The position numbers and the translations under genes were made by a program. DNA of 64,000 nucleotides from Adiantum capillus-veneris (lineage: Eukaryota; Streptophyta; Polypodiopsida; Polypodiales; Pteridaceae): the NCBI GenBank assembly GCA_014529385.2, contig CM043956.1, positions 90,970,721 through 91,034,720 of the forward strand. Reading direction: 5' to 3'. The notes beneath the pieces are model-generated. The model saw nothing but the letters and a program-made list of their open reading frames with translations. It was not told the origin of the DNA and searched no databases. This document shows positions 1 to 12,335 of this stretch, one piece after another (the stretch's first letter is position 1; every line of letters starts with the position of its first letter).

Positions 1-825
1 TGACCACTAGGCCTAGCTAATAAAACTATCCGAGTATTTGAGACCTCAGGAATGTTTTAGGCAGAGAAAGGCTTGCTCACTCAAACAACAAAAACCACTA
101 GTGCGAATACCAAGGAAATGGAAGCAAAAAAAAAAAAAAAAAACATAAGTGCCACAAATGAAAAATCTTACGCTGGAAGAGAAATCCTGGCTTGAATTGG
201 TACTTCACTCACATGTATTGTCTATGGTACTAGAGCCCTAGAGGTTCCCAGTGTGGGCGCTTTTCCTTGAGAAGCAAAAAACCCCGGACATACAAAATAA
301 GCACACACGTCACATGATTGTGACCTAAAGTAAAAAAGTATTAAAAATAATAATAATAATAATAATAATAAATTAAAAGACTTCCATTGAGCTTACAGTT
401 AACATTTCAAGCTTTTGTTTGCAGTTGTGAGAGCGAGTTGGCTAATCAAAGCTGAAAAGCATAATTAGGGAATATTGCATTTAGATAATCTTCTTAGCTT
501 AGCTAGTACTAGAGTAGTTGTTTTAACCTTAGTCATAGCTAACTAATTGATAGACTCACCCATAAGCTTAAAACTCTTGATTAATTAATTTACTCAAAGT
601 GCAATTTATTTGTCCTTAATGGCAGTCTAACATTTCATAAATCTTGCATTTACTCATTTCCACATGTACTTTACATTCCCCTCATGATTTATGGCAATAT
701 AATTCCGCTTGCTAAAACAGTGACTTTGCCTTGCAGATTCAAATCTAGATGCTCTACAACATGGACATACCAAGCTTCAACTCAATAGCTTCCGAGGACG
801 GAATCTACATCAGGAAGGGGGGCAA
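1..825. other. AT-rich intergenic sequence ending in a Gypsy 3' internal end
   Basis: No gene is recognised here. There is an A tract at 126-143 and an AAT microsatellite at about 344-372. The last 60 bases look like the 3' end of a Ty3/Gypsy internal region: a short acidic/basic coding tail followed by a purine-rich tract (about 811-822) just before the LTR start at 826. Confidence 0.5.
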
Positions 826-1123
826 TGTTAACCCTCGTGGCTCACGAACACCCTATCGCCTACGACGGACACTGTAACCGTATTATTTATTTAAGTAGAG
901 TCAGGCACCGGGCTTGTCGGTCCAATAGGGAAAGGTAGAGTGATCGCCGATGAGAGGCGCACTCTAACACGAACATGCTAGAGTTAGTTGGCTAAGCATG
1001 GGCGCCCAAGTGTGAATGGGGTGAGCTCACATAAAAGCCAATTAAACCTAAAATTGAGTCATTCTCTCATTGTGCAATAGAAGCTTCTCTTGCTCCATCT
1101 CCACCTTCTCCTTCACCATCTCC

Positions 1124-1214
<91 letters not shown>

Positions 1215-1475
1215 TGTGTGAGAGTGTGTGTGCGATCGAGCGTTGCGGCGGCACGACGGCAGCGAGGCGGTTGAGCGCGGCGTAGCAGCGTCTCCCTCTT
1301 CTTCGCGGCGAGGAATCCTCTACGGAAGGAGCATAAGGCGGTGAGTGACACACCATTGCCCTCTTTGATCTTACTAGTTAAACTAGTTGTGTGCTTGGAG
1401 CCGTCTGCGGCTCGTACACGGTGTATCGGCAAGTCCCTTGCTTTGACAGTGCGGCAAGGAGCGCACATCGTGACA
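826..1475 (+). mobile_element. Ty3/Gypsy-type LTR (3' or solo)
   Basis: The segment begins TGTTAACCC directly after a purine-rich tract, as a 3' LTR does. It holds a TATA-like ACATAAAAGCC near 1028, followed by a probable transcribed leader. A (GT)n tract (about 1124-1193) and a (GA)n tract (about 1194-1214) sit inside it. The 3' boundary is uncertain: both 1448 and 1475 end in ACA. Long reading frames here merely translate the microsatellite. Confidence 0.5.
1124..1214. repeat. (GT)n(GA)n compound microsatellite
   Basis: About 70 bases of uninterrupted GT are followed by about 20 bases of GA, inside the putative LTR. Confidence 0.95.
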
Positions 1476-2155
1476 CTTCTCCATAAATTTGGCAATTGTC
1501 CATTAAGTAGACGGATTCTTTTGTGAGCTCGTCCAACGTCGTACACTTTTTCAAGTGAAAATACTTCTTGAGATGTTCGTTCTTGAGTCCCTCTATGAGC
1601 AATACTACTTAATGATCCTTCGGAGGCTTCTCACATGGTGGATACCTCTCAATGTCCTGCTTGAATTGCCATGCAACCTCTTGGACTTTTTCACCCTCTT
1701 TCTGCTTGAAGGATGAATTTGTGACACAGTATTGTGTTTGATTCCTCTCATGGAATACTCCTCTATGAAATCCCATAGAAATGCTTCTATATTTCCATAG
1801 TCTTATTTTTTAAATGGTTGGAACCAACTAAGGATGGTGCCTTTCAGGGTCAATGCAAAACCTTCAAACTTGATGTGGAAATTTGTGATGTATTCAACTC
1901 TTAATACGTGTTTGAAAGATGTTGAATGTGCATGGGGATTACTTGATCCATTGTATTTTGAAGCCATGCATTTTGCAACTTGGTACAAATGCATGGACCT
2001 TGGCTAAGCAATCTCCCCATTCCCGGAGCTCCTGTGAAAGTTTCCTCATATGGAGATGCTGACATTCTCAACGTAGCTCTTGGTCCTTCTCTCATATGTG
2101 TATTTGGTCTTGTTCTTTCAGTAGGGTGTGGCAAGGATGAACCTCTAATGGTCAT
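1476..2155 (-). pseudogene. Ty3/Gypsy gag fragment, frameshifted
   Basis: Minus-strand pieces in several frames resemble the retrotransposon gag (capsid) domain of plant Gypsy elements. An N-terminal part (1803-1994) contains FEGFALTLKG followed by a Trp-containing helix. A later part (1476-1602) contains a LIEGLKNEHL-like motif, with frameshifts between. The gag protein would package element RNA; this copy is broken and cannot make an intact product. It lies in the opposite orientation to the LTR at 826-1475, so the two probably belong to different insertions. Confidence 0.65.
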
Positions 2156-2330
2156 ACAGCTACCTCTGATAGGCTTTTGTTATTACAAGTGACTCCTTCT
2201 CATCCATAGATCTAGAACTTTTGGTTTTCATGATCCTATCTTATAAGTACTCTTATATGAGGTGGAATCTTAGTGACTTGGTCCATAAAACTTACTTCCT
2301 TTTTAATAGGTTTTTTGCGGGCCATTTGCT

Positions 2331-2711
2331 TTAAGTAGATAACAAAGATTCTCCCCAATCAAAAAGCTTTTCCATGTCTACCATATACACATACATATAC
2401 TCATACATATACCATATACACATACATATACTCATGCCCCCCTTACTATCTACCAAACTATGTCGTTTCCCCGTTTCAAACTGGTAGACATACATGCACT
2501 TCTGCTTTATGTCGGTAAGCTCCATAGGGCTCACCTCTTCCCTGATGTAGTATTTTTCTCCCTCTTTGACTTGTATAATCCATGATGTAGTTAGTACTAC
2601 AAGCACTCTTTCTAGCTCTTTTATGGATATGAATCTAGCTCTTGGATCATTTTCCAGTGGAGGTCTCTCGATTCCCCGGTAAACTTTATCTTTGGTTCCG
2701 ATCATTCCCAT
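2331..2711 (-). other. 126-codon reading frame of unknown function
   Basis: The first about 90 residues are mixed and charged, with GIERPPLEND- and SIKELERVLV-like stretches that look like real protein. The end runs into a Tyr/Met-rich low-complexity stretch produced by CATATA repeats. No family is recognised. It lies just upstream (minus strand) of the gag debris and may be retroelement-derived. From 2712 to 3520 I see only scattered short frames and no recognisable gene. Confidence 0.25.
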
Positions 2712-3750
2712 AGCATCAACAAAATCAGGATTATTAGTCCTAAGATAGGCAACCCCTCTCTCATCAATACATTAGTCTTCATAGTCGACAGCCTCAACTT
2801 GCTCTCGAAACTCGGGGTTTTCCAAGTCCTCTCGAACATAGCACTTATGATGGATATCTACATAGATTCTGGCTCCCTTTCCATTAGAGTAATGGTAGTA
2901 CAATTGTTTGCTCAGTGGAATTTTTGGTTTTTGTGATGTGCCCTCCCCATCTCTCTAACTATGATAGCTCAATTATTATGCTTTCTCGGCCCTAAGGACA
3001 GAGAAGGATGGTTCAAAAGAAGTGTCAGAGACCAGCTCTTCTTGCACACTTGCTAAGTATTCTAGGATTACTTGGTTGACACTATCTTCCATAGATCCCC
3101 TACTTACGTGTGGTCTCTTGGCAGCCTAACACATGATCAGTACCAAGCTCTTCATCTCAAGAACATGAACAATTTAGCGGTTTCAAAGCTAACCTGCTAC
3201 CTAAAAAAATTTGGATCCTTTGGAACTTCTCCCTTACTCCAACTCTTCCCGTGCACCAATCTGTACAAGGCTCAATAAAAACTTTTAACACAGATGGAGT
3301 TAAGATAAGCATTAGGAAGGGGATAGGGTCTAAGGGGGGCTCTTTATTTGCCATGGGATTAAAAAGGAGATTATGGAAGGGACAAATGGGTGGATGCCAT
3401 GTGGGCTGAAATGGTGGGTATGGCAGGGCCTAAAAGTAAGTGGTCAAACTTGTACTCTTTTATAAATTATAAAGAGAAAATCTCTTATAAATTCAAAAAA
3501 CTGAACTTTCCTCTAGATAATTGAGTAACAACCAATCCTTTCTCTCTCTAGTGGTTGTCAGTTTCTCCCCCCCTTCTCTCCTAAAAGGGGGTCCCTCCAA
3601 AAACGTGTTGATTATTCCCTCCCTCTCTCTCTCTATTGTACCATCTCTCACTTCTTTTCACTTCACCTTGCAAGAGTTGCTTCTCTTTCCTTCCTTTCAA
3701 TTTTCCCTCCCAAAAGCTCTGCAGAAGAAGTTTGACCCTCCTTTCCCTCC

Positions 3751-3818
3751 TCAAGCTTACTGCATTCTTCTCAAGCTTACTGCATTCTTATCAAGCTTTT
3801 TGCATTCTCCTCAAGCTA
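3751..3818 (+). repeat. Short tandem repeat, about 21-bp unit
   Basis: Three to four imperfect copies of a unit like CTCAAGCTTACTGCATTCTT lie inside a pyrimidine-rich stretch (3535-3960). The surrounding frame (3521-3895) is low complexity and is not called as a gene. Confidence 0.75.
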
Positions 3819-4131
3819 AAGTTTTCCATTTCTCCATGAGCCTCACTAAACACCTCTACCTAAAGCTAAATATCTGCAACATATCCTTCTGCTAGATCAT
3901 CCCTCTTTCTTTCCTCAATAGGTTTCCTGGTCCTTCTCCATTGTGCTCTTTAGAGAGGATCTACTTCCCTCTCAAGCTTTGCAACATTATCTTCCCCATT
4001 AAGCCAACAAGCATGTGGAGCAGTATAGCAGTAAGTGGCATCCTTCGTCTTTGTTTACCGTCAAGAATCTTGCTCTTTATACAGCTGAGAACATGGATGT
4101 GCAATGTCTAATCATAAGTGTTTGTCTGCAG

Positions 4132-5266
4132 GTTGTGCCACTATGCTCCATGGAATAATAAGGTACTCGACGACCTAGGAGTGTCATTGACTCCATTTCA
4201 TGCAGCAATGTACAAGACGACAGTGAATGCTGGGTGACGATGGAGTTCAAACGATTGATGTGGGTGACAATGTAACCAAGCTCAAGAGGTACACACAAGG
4301 TCTCAAAAGGATACACATGGCTTCTTGAGCGCACCATTGGAAGGGAAGGATCATGGAGTTCAAGCAAACCCATGACGGCATGCGACTTGCAAAGGTGCAG
4401 CATGTGTATGTTGCTTCACAACAGAAGCTAAAGACAGCAGTGGCTCCATCGTGGTTTCCTGCAAACTGTACTTTCACTCCTCTTTCAAGTTTTTAGATTG
4501 TATGTTTTGTATTTTTGCCGTATATATTGCTTTGATGTCTATAAGGTTTTCATTGCTTGTTCATGTTTGCAGATGTATCCCCATCCGATTTTGTAGAGTG
4601 GTAGCCAATAGAGTCTTTCACGGGAACTTTTGAGGCCATCCACGTTGAGCTTCGCAAGCTACTCTATGTTGGTTGTCCATCCACAGAGCTTGTCTCATGG
4701 GAGATTTTTTTTATAACCATACTTATGTAATGGTTAGGCAAACTGTGTATGGTAATCTTTCTCCTGTTCATCCACCAACCTTGCAGAGTATGGAATGGCC
4801 TAAGCCAGATAGTGCCTTGATCATAGCAACCAAAAGGAGAATCGAGGCGGATGTGCATTCAATAATGAAGTGCACCTTTGGTTCCCGCAAAGCTTCCCTA
4901 TCTTTGTTTATGTCCCTTCATGTGTTTGTGTTTATCTTTTGACTGCAGAGTGTTCACAGGACACCAACAATGTGGACTTGCAAAGGGAAAAGTGCGATTA
5001 ACGGCTTCCTTACAGCTAGATGGGAGACTAAGGTGGTCAACCACCAGGGAGATACAATCAAGTGCTTTGTAGTTGCTGAGAATGTGGTGTGTAGATACCA
5101 TATTGGGAAGCAAAGCTTGTCGATTGTCTTTCCCTACAGAATATGGAAGCTGACGAAGGGAGAATGGGAGGCACTAGACTCTGATGTTGCTGCTAGAGAA
5201 TCGATTGATCTACAAATATACCTCCACGACAATGCAGTGTATGACATCTCGGTGAATAACGACTAG
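4132..5266 (+). other. Possible spliced gene or transposon gene, unknown function
   Basis: Several acceptor-like TTTGCAG/CTGCAG signals (ending near 4131, 4571 and 4948) precede protein-like stretches. The best is the last, from about 4949 with an internal ATG at 4970, giving about 98 residues (Trp/Lys-rich, with FVVAENVVCRYHIG-like and SIDLQIYLHD-like segments) to a stop at 5264-5266. No domain is recognised. Exon limits upstream are guesses. It could be the end of a host gene or part of a mobile element. Nothing is recognised in 5267-5669, which is AT-rich. Confidence 0.3.
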
Positions 5267-5669
5267 AATCTTAGTCACTTTTGCAAGTATCTTAATCTTA
5301 TATATACCTTCCCAATCAATATGTTTTTGTAATCAATGAAAAGGTTGTTCGTTCTAGAAAAGAGAAGAGCTTTCTGTGTGAAAACATTGGTTTTCAGTGA
5401 TGTATCAATGTAAAAGCTTATAACTGACGATTTCGCTTCCATTAATACATATAGTGTTTTGAATCTCTTTTTCATTTTTAATTTGTTCAAGATTTTGATT
5501 GAAATGTGCAATTTTTTTAATTTGGAGCGTGAATACTTTCAATGTTGGTATCTTTCAATTGATTGTCGTGTGCTTTTGTTTATAATTATAGTTTAAGGTA
5601 ATTTGACATTAATTTTTCTAGGTTTTAAACTTCATTCCTCACATTTTCAAAACACTTGCTTTCAGACCT

Positions 5670-6572
5670 ATGGCAACATCTTTTGATGCGCTTCTTACAC
5701 AACTACAGAAGATAGGACTTGCAGATCGTGCACATGAACTAGTCAGTGTGTTTGAGGGGAGGATCGACATGCATGTCACTGCTAACCTTCATGTAGATGG
5801 ATTCCAAAGCTTTCTTGACTACATGATGGAGCACATGGAATAATATGCAATAGTCTTCGAGGGATCCGACATGGAGTGGTTGCCATTGGATTTTCTCAAA
5901 CACCTCTATGCAGCCGACAAAAACTTTCGCTATCGCTTGTTGAGGTTTATAAAAGGGCTTACTGAGTGGGACTGTAGGACAGAAAATGAGGATGACCTCA
6001 TACACTTAGGCATGGGGTGCATAGGCAACCAATTCATCTCTTGGGACATGGTTCTGGTCTTGCTTGTGCTTGAGGGCATGGAGAAGGAGAAATCAAAGGA
6101 AAAGCCCAACCAAAAACCTCCTATGACCATTCTAGAGGAATCAAATGAAGTTATTGAAGAGGTTGATGAGCAGACTGAAGCATCTATGACACTTGTCCTC
6201 CTACAAGATCCCAACTCCACTAGGAAGGAAGATCGGATGATAGAGGGAGACGAGGTGTTGGAGGAAGTTCTTGACCTCCAAATTCTCACTTTGCATGCAG
6301 TGGCGGTGGATGGTTGTCACTTTTTGTTCCTTGATGACATTGCAAAGAAAATAGGACTCAGAGAAGATGAGTCACTCTCAGTGCTTGCTATCTATGCGAG
6401 CATAAAAGATCCCAGTGGAAAGCAAGAGAAAGTCAACTTTCAAATTGACTTTGAAGACCAAGGTCTCCTACCAAGCCTCTCTTTCCTCCCTAGTGAAAAC
6501 AAACAGAATTTGGTAAAAACCGTGGCAAAGAAATCAAATCATGTGCCCCATTTTATGAAAGCATCCCGATAG
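5670..6572 (+). pseudogene. 300-codon open frame broken by one stop; unknown protein
   Basis: One frame runs from an ATG at 5670 to the stop at 6570-6572, interrupted only by TAA at 5841-5843. The ATG follows a good acceptor-like TTGCTTTCAG. The predicted protein is acidic, with an N-terminal helical region, a Lys/Glu/Pro-rich middle (about residues 135-170), a Glu-rich stretch, and a more hydrophobic C-terminal third. No family is recognised. A shorter product could start at 5871 in the same frame. A continuation at 6604-6690 is possible. Composition resembles the block at 4132-5266, so the two may belong to one unit. Confidence 0.4.
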
Positions 6573-7255
6573 CACTTTTCATCCACATAAACCGCTAATC
6601 ATTATGGGTGGAGAAGATCGCTCTAGCATCGACCTTACAAGGAAAATTCTTGAAGAAATGGATGAAGAAACTGAGGTAACCACTTTTTAACCTTCTCCAT
6701 AGTCTATTGTACCCTATAGCAAGTGTTGAAGTTGTTTAAAATGTTTTGGAAACCGCATACCATGTTGATAAGTTTGTAATGCGTACTAAAGGTTTGTGCA
6801 ACTTTCCTATGGGTAGAGATAGCTCCCTGTGGCACTACCTTGGCCATTTGGGGCCATCCATTCTTCAAGTTTCTCACACAAAGTTCTCCAAGCATGGTTC
6901 TGCGGAGCTGTGCCATCCTTGTTGAAGATTCCCTTACCCTTAATGCTCACAAGTGTATCTTGGTGGATCGGGAGGCGACATTGTATGCCTTTACAAGAAA
7001 GCACCATGGGTTAGTCCTCTCCCATTGTGCCTTAAGCCTAGGTCAAGGGGTGACAAACCCAAAGGATATTGTAAAACCCTTGGTGTCAAGTCTGCCATTC
7101 GCCCTATAAATTTACAAGTAAACCAACTAGCCATGGTGTAATATCCAAAGCAATATACAATAATTTTTTCCTTTGTATTTTTTTTGTCACTTTCTATACT
7201 TTCTTTTTTCTATTGCGCAGATTGGCCAATATATATATTTTTTGCAACGCGTTCA
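6573..7255. other. No confident gene
   Basis: Frames exist on both strands over 6807-7109, and neither can be preferred. The rest is T-rich. Confidence 0.4.
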
Positions 7256-7493
7256 CACCTCCTTGACTATCCAAGCACCCAACGAATGTGGGACACCTTC
7301 TGGTGAACATTTTGTGAAATGGAGCCATTTCAAGTGCACAAGGCCTTTTTTTGGCCCGTGCGGTGATGTCGGGCATCGTCGTGCATTTTGACAGTCCCAC
7401 GGCCTCCGTACGCACCCAAAATGGTTTCGTTTTGCATAATGTTCACCGGAAGGCGTTCCACGTCTGACGGATGTTTGGATGGTCGAGGAGGTG
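7256..7493. mobile_element. Foldback MITE-like element
   Basis: The two halves are imperfect inverted copies. The left arm starts CACCTCCTTGACTATCC and the right arm, reversed, starts CACCTCCTCGACCATCC. Similarity continues for about 90 bases through a shared CTTCYGGTGAACATT core to a central GGCC region. No coding capacity is seen. The superfamily is not determined and a target duplication is not clear. Confidence 0.65.
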
Positions 7494-7681
7494 AAATCTA
7501 GCAACATGATTAATTCAAATACTTCAACAATAGAAAGTATACAATCAACTATTACAGTTACATCGAACGGTAGCAAATCGAGTCATTCATATTATATGGA
7601 AAGATTACAAATCTCATAAACAGAGATTACATAGGGAAACTAATTCTTATGGAGGCACCCTTCATTCCTTAGATTGGTCGC

Positions 7682-8046
7682 TCAAGCTAGATTTGTATTT
7701 TTTAGAGTAACTCACTTAGCATGCACCATACAAGATACACCATCTTGGAACAACTGCACCAAGTCCTCGGAGGCATCTTGTAAGGCCAATAGAGCTGCAC
7801 GCTGGATACGTGTAATGTAACAAAATCTGAATATTCATCGATTATTTCTCTCACCACTCGAGAGAAATCTGCCTTTGGTATTATTGGCTCGGTGCTCTTT
7901 TGATATTTTTGGATCTCATATAGAGCAACCGTGTCTCGCTTCCATCGCCGTTTCTTTTGCATTCTTGGAGGTGGTGGAGGAGCCGCTTTTCTGGCCCATT
8001 GAGGAGAGTCATTTTTGTACTTTTTCCTCCTCTCCTCTTGGGATTA
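7682..8046 (-). pseudogene. Histone H3 variant, centromeric (CENH3-like), broken copy
   Basis: The minus strand encodes a diverged histone H3 core: a basic Pro-rich tail, then [14 protein letters not shown] (the alpha-N region), a VVREI segment, and, after a one-base frame change near 7830, [15 protein letters not shown] (alpha-2) and CMVHAK. A TGA at 7712-7714 sits where H3 has Arg in the K-R-V-T motif, and the frame ends nine codons later, short of the normal C-terminus. The loop between alpha-1 and alpha-2 is longer than in canonical H3 and the residues differ strongly, which points to a CENH3-type variant. A stop also lies upstream of the tail. It is probably a pseudogene or captured fragment. 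Confidence 0.6.
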
Positions 8047-8763
8047 TTGCCCTTCAAGTGTGAGCTTGCCCTTTTTCTTTTTCACACATTGTTTTGCTCT
8101 CTGAGGAATTTTTGAGGTCTGGAGCTCCGAGCCTTTGCTTGTTGGGTGGCTTGAATTATATCCTCTTTCGCTCTCCTCTCTGCCTCTGCTCATGCTTGTA
8201 AATTAGCCAAGTCATGGTGTTATGATCCTCTGGAGTCAAAGGTTGGGGGAGCGGTTGGGTGTTTGGAGCTGGTTGTTGTGTTAGGTTATCCACTTGTGGT
8301 TGAGGATGTGGATTTGAAGTGATGGATTTTGTATGAGGTGCTGGTTGTGGATTTTTAGTGTTGTAGTGGTGGTGGTGTCATTGTTATGCGTAGTGGTGTG
8401 CTCTTGTGTATCATCCATGTTGTGCAAGATATGAGTGTGTGTACGTTTGGGCTCAAGAGGATCTTCTAAAATGTGCAAACAAGAAATGAACTTTAAGTTG
8501 TGAGTTTTGACTTATATAGTACTTAAAGTTTTTTTTTAGAAATTAAAAACTCAATAAAATCACTCAAAATTAAAAAAGACTCCAAAATAAACTTTACCAA
8601 TGGGACTAATAATTGTCGTCTTAACAAATCACTTTGCATAAAAATGCATATTTACAATAGAAATGGTTAGTCAAAAAGAATTCAAATTTCCACCCAACGC
8701 CTGCCATCACGCCGCCTTGTCTCCAGCCAGCATCGGAATTGTTCGATTGCAAAAGTCAAATGT
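8047..8763. other. No confident gene upstream of the H3-like copy
   Basis: A minus frame at 8281-8478 is rich in His/Thr/Asn and low complexity. Basic-tail-like fragments on the minus strand at 8050-8200 are interrupted by stops and could be remnants of the H3 tail. 8480-8760 is AT-rich. Confidence 0.35.
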
Positions 8764-10850
8764 TCAACACACCATGTAATATGTTATGTGTGTCTCCCCC
8801 CAAGCATCCACCATTTGTGTTGTAAAACTATTAATTACAAACTTTAAGGTGGATATCTTATCATCGGTTAGCTTTGCCTTTTTGAGAAGACGAAAAATAT
8901 CATCATTAAACTGCCACACATGAGCATGCTTAATTCCTAGGGCTTCTTCATTACCTTTGTAGGTGGTAATGTCACACACCTTTTTCCACAACTGAAACTT
9001 TAGGAGTCATAATAGTTTGAAAGCGAATGCCTAGCTTTACTACCACCCATATGTACTTTATTAAGGAAATCTTGTGTACTTCCAGACGCCTTCTTGTCCT
9101 TTGATAGCTCAAATGTACCCCAATGTAGACCAACACTCGATAGAATAGATTCGAGTTCTCGTATACACTCTTTTCTTCTTCCTGCAGGCTCCATATTCCA
9201 AGAATAATTAATATGGAGCATAAGCAACTTGTCAAGAATTCCCAGACAGGCATGAAGGGTGCACAAATGCACATTTATTAGTGGAATTGGAAGAATAGAA
9301 TTCCAATTTGGATCATCCATGTTTTGATTGGGGGGTACTTGCTGGTCACAACTGAGGATACCCTGAAACCATTGCTGTAGTGCTTTACCCACTGCTTGTG
9401 TAGTGGGTACACCGTTCACAGAGTTGATTGTAACTTTGCCACCCTTACTCTTACCACCTTTCGACTTGCTGGCCTTTGCACCCTTGCCCTCAGTTCCCAT
9501 TGAGACTTACTGTGGCAGCAATAAATACATGGAAAGAGGGTCATTGCACCTTGCTTGCACCCTAACTACACTTGAGTGTTTCAAGTCTCCTACCAAATGA
9601 CACTCAACTTGGAATGCTCCAAGATCTAAAACATGGAATCTCTGTCCTTCTTGTTGTTGCCGAATGACGTCAACAATTGCGACGTGATTGAAATACCATC
9701 TCAGAGTCTCTTGTGTCTCATGTGGGAGATGAAAAGCTGCCAACCACCAAATATTTTTCTCTGACTGAACACATGTTTCCCTTCTCATTGGAATTTAGCT
9801 CGACATCCACACCCACCAAGGCCCTGCTCATCAACATAACGCTTACCCTTTTGAGCCGTTGACCTTTAACAACTTGACACTCGTCAAGCTTCATAACAAA
9901 TATCATTTTTCCATCACACTCTTCTTGTGTCAACTCATAAAATCTTATCATTGACTCTTGGAGTTTCAACAAGTCAACATACACATTGTTGAGCTCTTTG
10001 TAACGGAAGAATTTGTTGTCTTCTAATGGCATGTCATCCTCCACATACTAAAATCCGCCCAACAAGCTTGCAACATCATTATTGGTGCACTTTTTTGCAA
10101 CACTGACACTATAAGGCATTGGCAGAAACCGAAACAAACCTTTTGTTCGGTGACCAAGTGTGACACTTCTATACAAAACTTCATGGGCCTTGAAACTTAT
10201 TCATGCACAGTCAAACACCTCCATCATCTCTTGAGGCGACACAATTCTCTTTAGCTCACTGAAATACTTATGTCACAAAACATTAGCAATGCCAGCATTG
10301 GATGGACCATCCAATAGCTCAACCAACTCCTTTGGCTTGATGATATGCTATAGCAAAGCACGTCCGGTTGTTTGAGCATCGAAATCGATTCCCATCATCA
10401 TTCGAGCCAAATTTTTGCATATTGAATTAGAGTTACACCAACCTGTAGAACATGGTAGGAAATCAGAATCTTGCACCCGTATTCTTACCGAGTTCGACAG
10501 ACACGTTTCTTTCAAGCTCCACCACTTGAGGATAGCAAGGACCTTGCTTGTCTCTTGTCCTTATGAATGTGGTAGCCCAGGGGAACGTGTGTGAGATGAT
10601 CGATTCGCCAACACATATTTCGTGACGTGTATTGTAGTTGAACATAAGTGTCTAATCGATGCTCCTACTCTTTTTTTTGTTGCTGTACTTTTTCATTGAG
10701 ATTTGCCATCTCATCGTTCAGTTGCTTTGTCGTCTTATTGGGTTCCTCTCTAACTTGTTGTAGATCTTTTGCGGACTTCTCTTGGAATGATGAATAGGTA
10801 GCAAAGAGATGTTCACTTGCTTCCCTTTCATTGGCAAAAGCTAAATACAA
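8764..10850 (-). pseudogene. Decayed large transposase-like gene
   Basis: Several minus-strand frames (10850-10665, 10044-9718, 9788-9507, 9500-9000, 8991-8764) read as one protein with frameshifts and stops. Visible elements are an N-terminal coiled coil, MIFVMKLDECQVVKG, GDLK near 9600, and in another frame GCKQG followed by FPCIYC. Next come a Lys/Gly-rich linker, a VHLCTLHACLGILDKLL helix, and a C-terminal helical region. Spaced Asp residues followed by a Cys pair are compatible with a DDE-type transposase, but I cannot place it in a named family. The H3-like pseudogene lies 718 bp downstream on the same strand. Confidence 0.4.
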
Positions 10851-12335
10851 TTTCCAGCAATAGCCAAAGAGTCCGTCTTTTCCATCTCCAATAAAACACA
10901 GATGCTCAGTGACATTACGAAAGGGTAGTGGTGCATTTTTCGTTGGATCACCAGGGTAAATGTGGCCATCAACCAGTAAGTTGATTATCTTGTACCCGAT
11001 GCTTCATAGCTGATCTGCAGAATTGGGATGTGATGTGCCAAGTCGTACAGTAGCATACTCTTGCTCCAAATAAGTGTTTAATCGATATTATTTTGGCCTA
11101 TTAGTAATGTCTTACAATGGAGGGTGATTGAATGACAGGTTTGTTAGCTAATCAAGCAAATTAGAGAGAGAATGTGTGATGGTGATTGCTGCAAGAAGCA
11201 GGGAAAGCTGGCTATGGAGAAAAAAAGTGGAGAGTACTCAGTGATAGTAGAAAATGATTATGTTGTGGAGGGAAGAAAGAGAGGGAATGTAGCTCGATCT
11301 CCTTTGAATTCAAAATGTTGATCATGAGAGCTTTAGAGAGAGAAATGTTGCTACACACAGAGGTAATGGAGTTTTCCATTGCTCTCACCTAGAGCTGGAG
11401 TGGGAGGAGCATGAGAGAGAGAGAGAGAGAGAGAGTAGATTTTCAACCTTAAAGGATCTGCACTTTCTGTCAGATGTAGGCAGCATAGAATATCCTCTTG
11501 ATGATTGGGAGGTAGAGGTGACAAGAGAGAAAAGGGGGGGAAAGAGAAAGAGTTGGCTCACGTCTTAGAGAGAGAATACAGTGAGAGAATATGCAAAATC
11601 TTCTATTTTGACAGGGGGACCTGAAAAGTTTTCTTTTAATGAGAACTAAGTGAGAGAGAGTGTGTGTTTCATATGTTAGAGAGAGAGAGAAGAGAGATGG
11701 GGAAAATACGTTTTAAAATTCAGTTACCCACCTCTCTTTTGGGTTAAAATGGCCTATTTTCAAATACAAAATATACAAATGGTATTTTTAAAAATCTCAG
11801 CATAGGCCTTTTTGCCCTCTCTTTTAGGCTTGGTCAAACTTGGCTTAAGCTTTAAGCATTTCCTTAAACTACCAAATAAAGAGGCCCTCCTATACCCCAT
11901 TCCCTTCCTAATGGCTATCAAATGATGTGCACACAACATTAGCCAATTACAAGACTTCATGCGCAATTTTAATGATCTTCAAACCCAGTAATGCTCTACA
12001 GGTCTCACTTCAAAGAGTAGAATCAAAGTTTGCCAAAAAAACTTACTCTTAACAATCTATGGTAAAAAATCACGATTTTCTCTTTCCTAGAGGTCTTTTG
12101 AGGTGTTTTACACTTCAGCTTTCTTAGGGGCTTACTACACACTCCCAACGCCCCAATCTTGCAACAATTTCAAGGTTTAGACTCTTTTGATGGTCTCATG
12201 GTTCTTATAACCTTCTTTTAGTCTACTTTCCAAATGGAAATTGGCCTGACCTCATGTACAGGGACTTAATTCTAGATTTGACTAAATGGGTGTTTTACTT
12301 ATCTTGAAGACTTCCTCTGGTACAAATGTTGACTC
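10851..12335. other. AT- and GA-rich sequence without recognisable gene
   Basis: There are GA-rich tracts at about 11413-11434 and 11674-11697. Nothing protein-like of useful length was seen. Confidence 0.5.

Noticed and set aside
1048-1546. Frames with long His-Thr and Ser-Leu runs
   Set aside because: They are translations of (GT)n and (GA)n microsatellites; the same applies near 24950, 28500, 29880 and 36180.
6807-7109. Overlapping frames on both strands
   Set aside because: Both look partly protein-like; nothing decides between them, so no gene is called.
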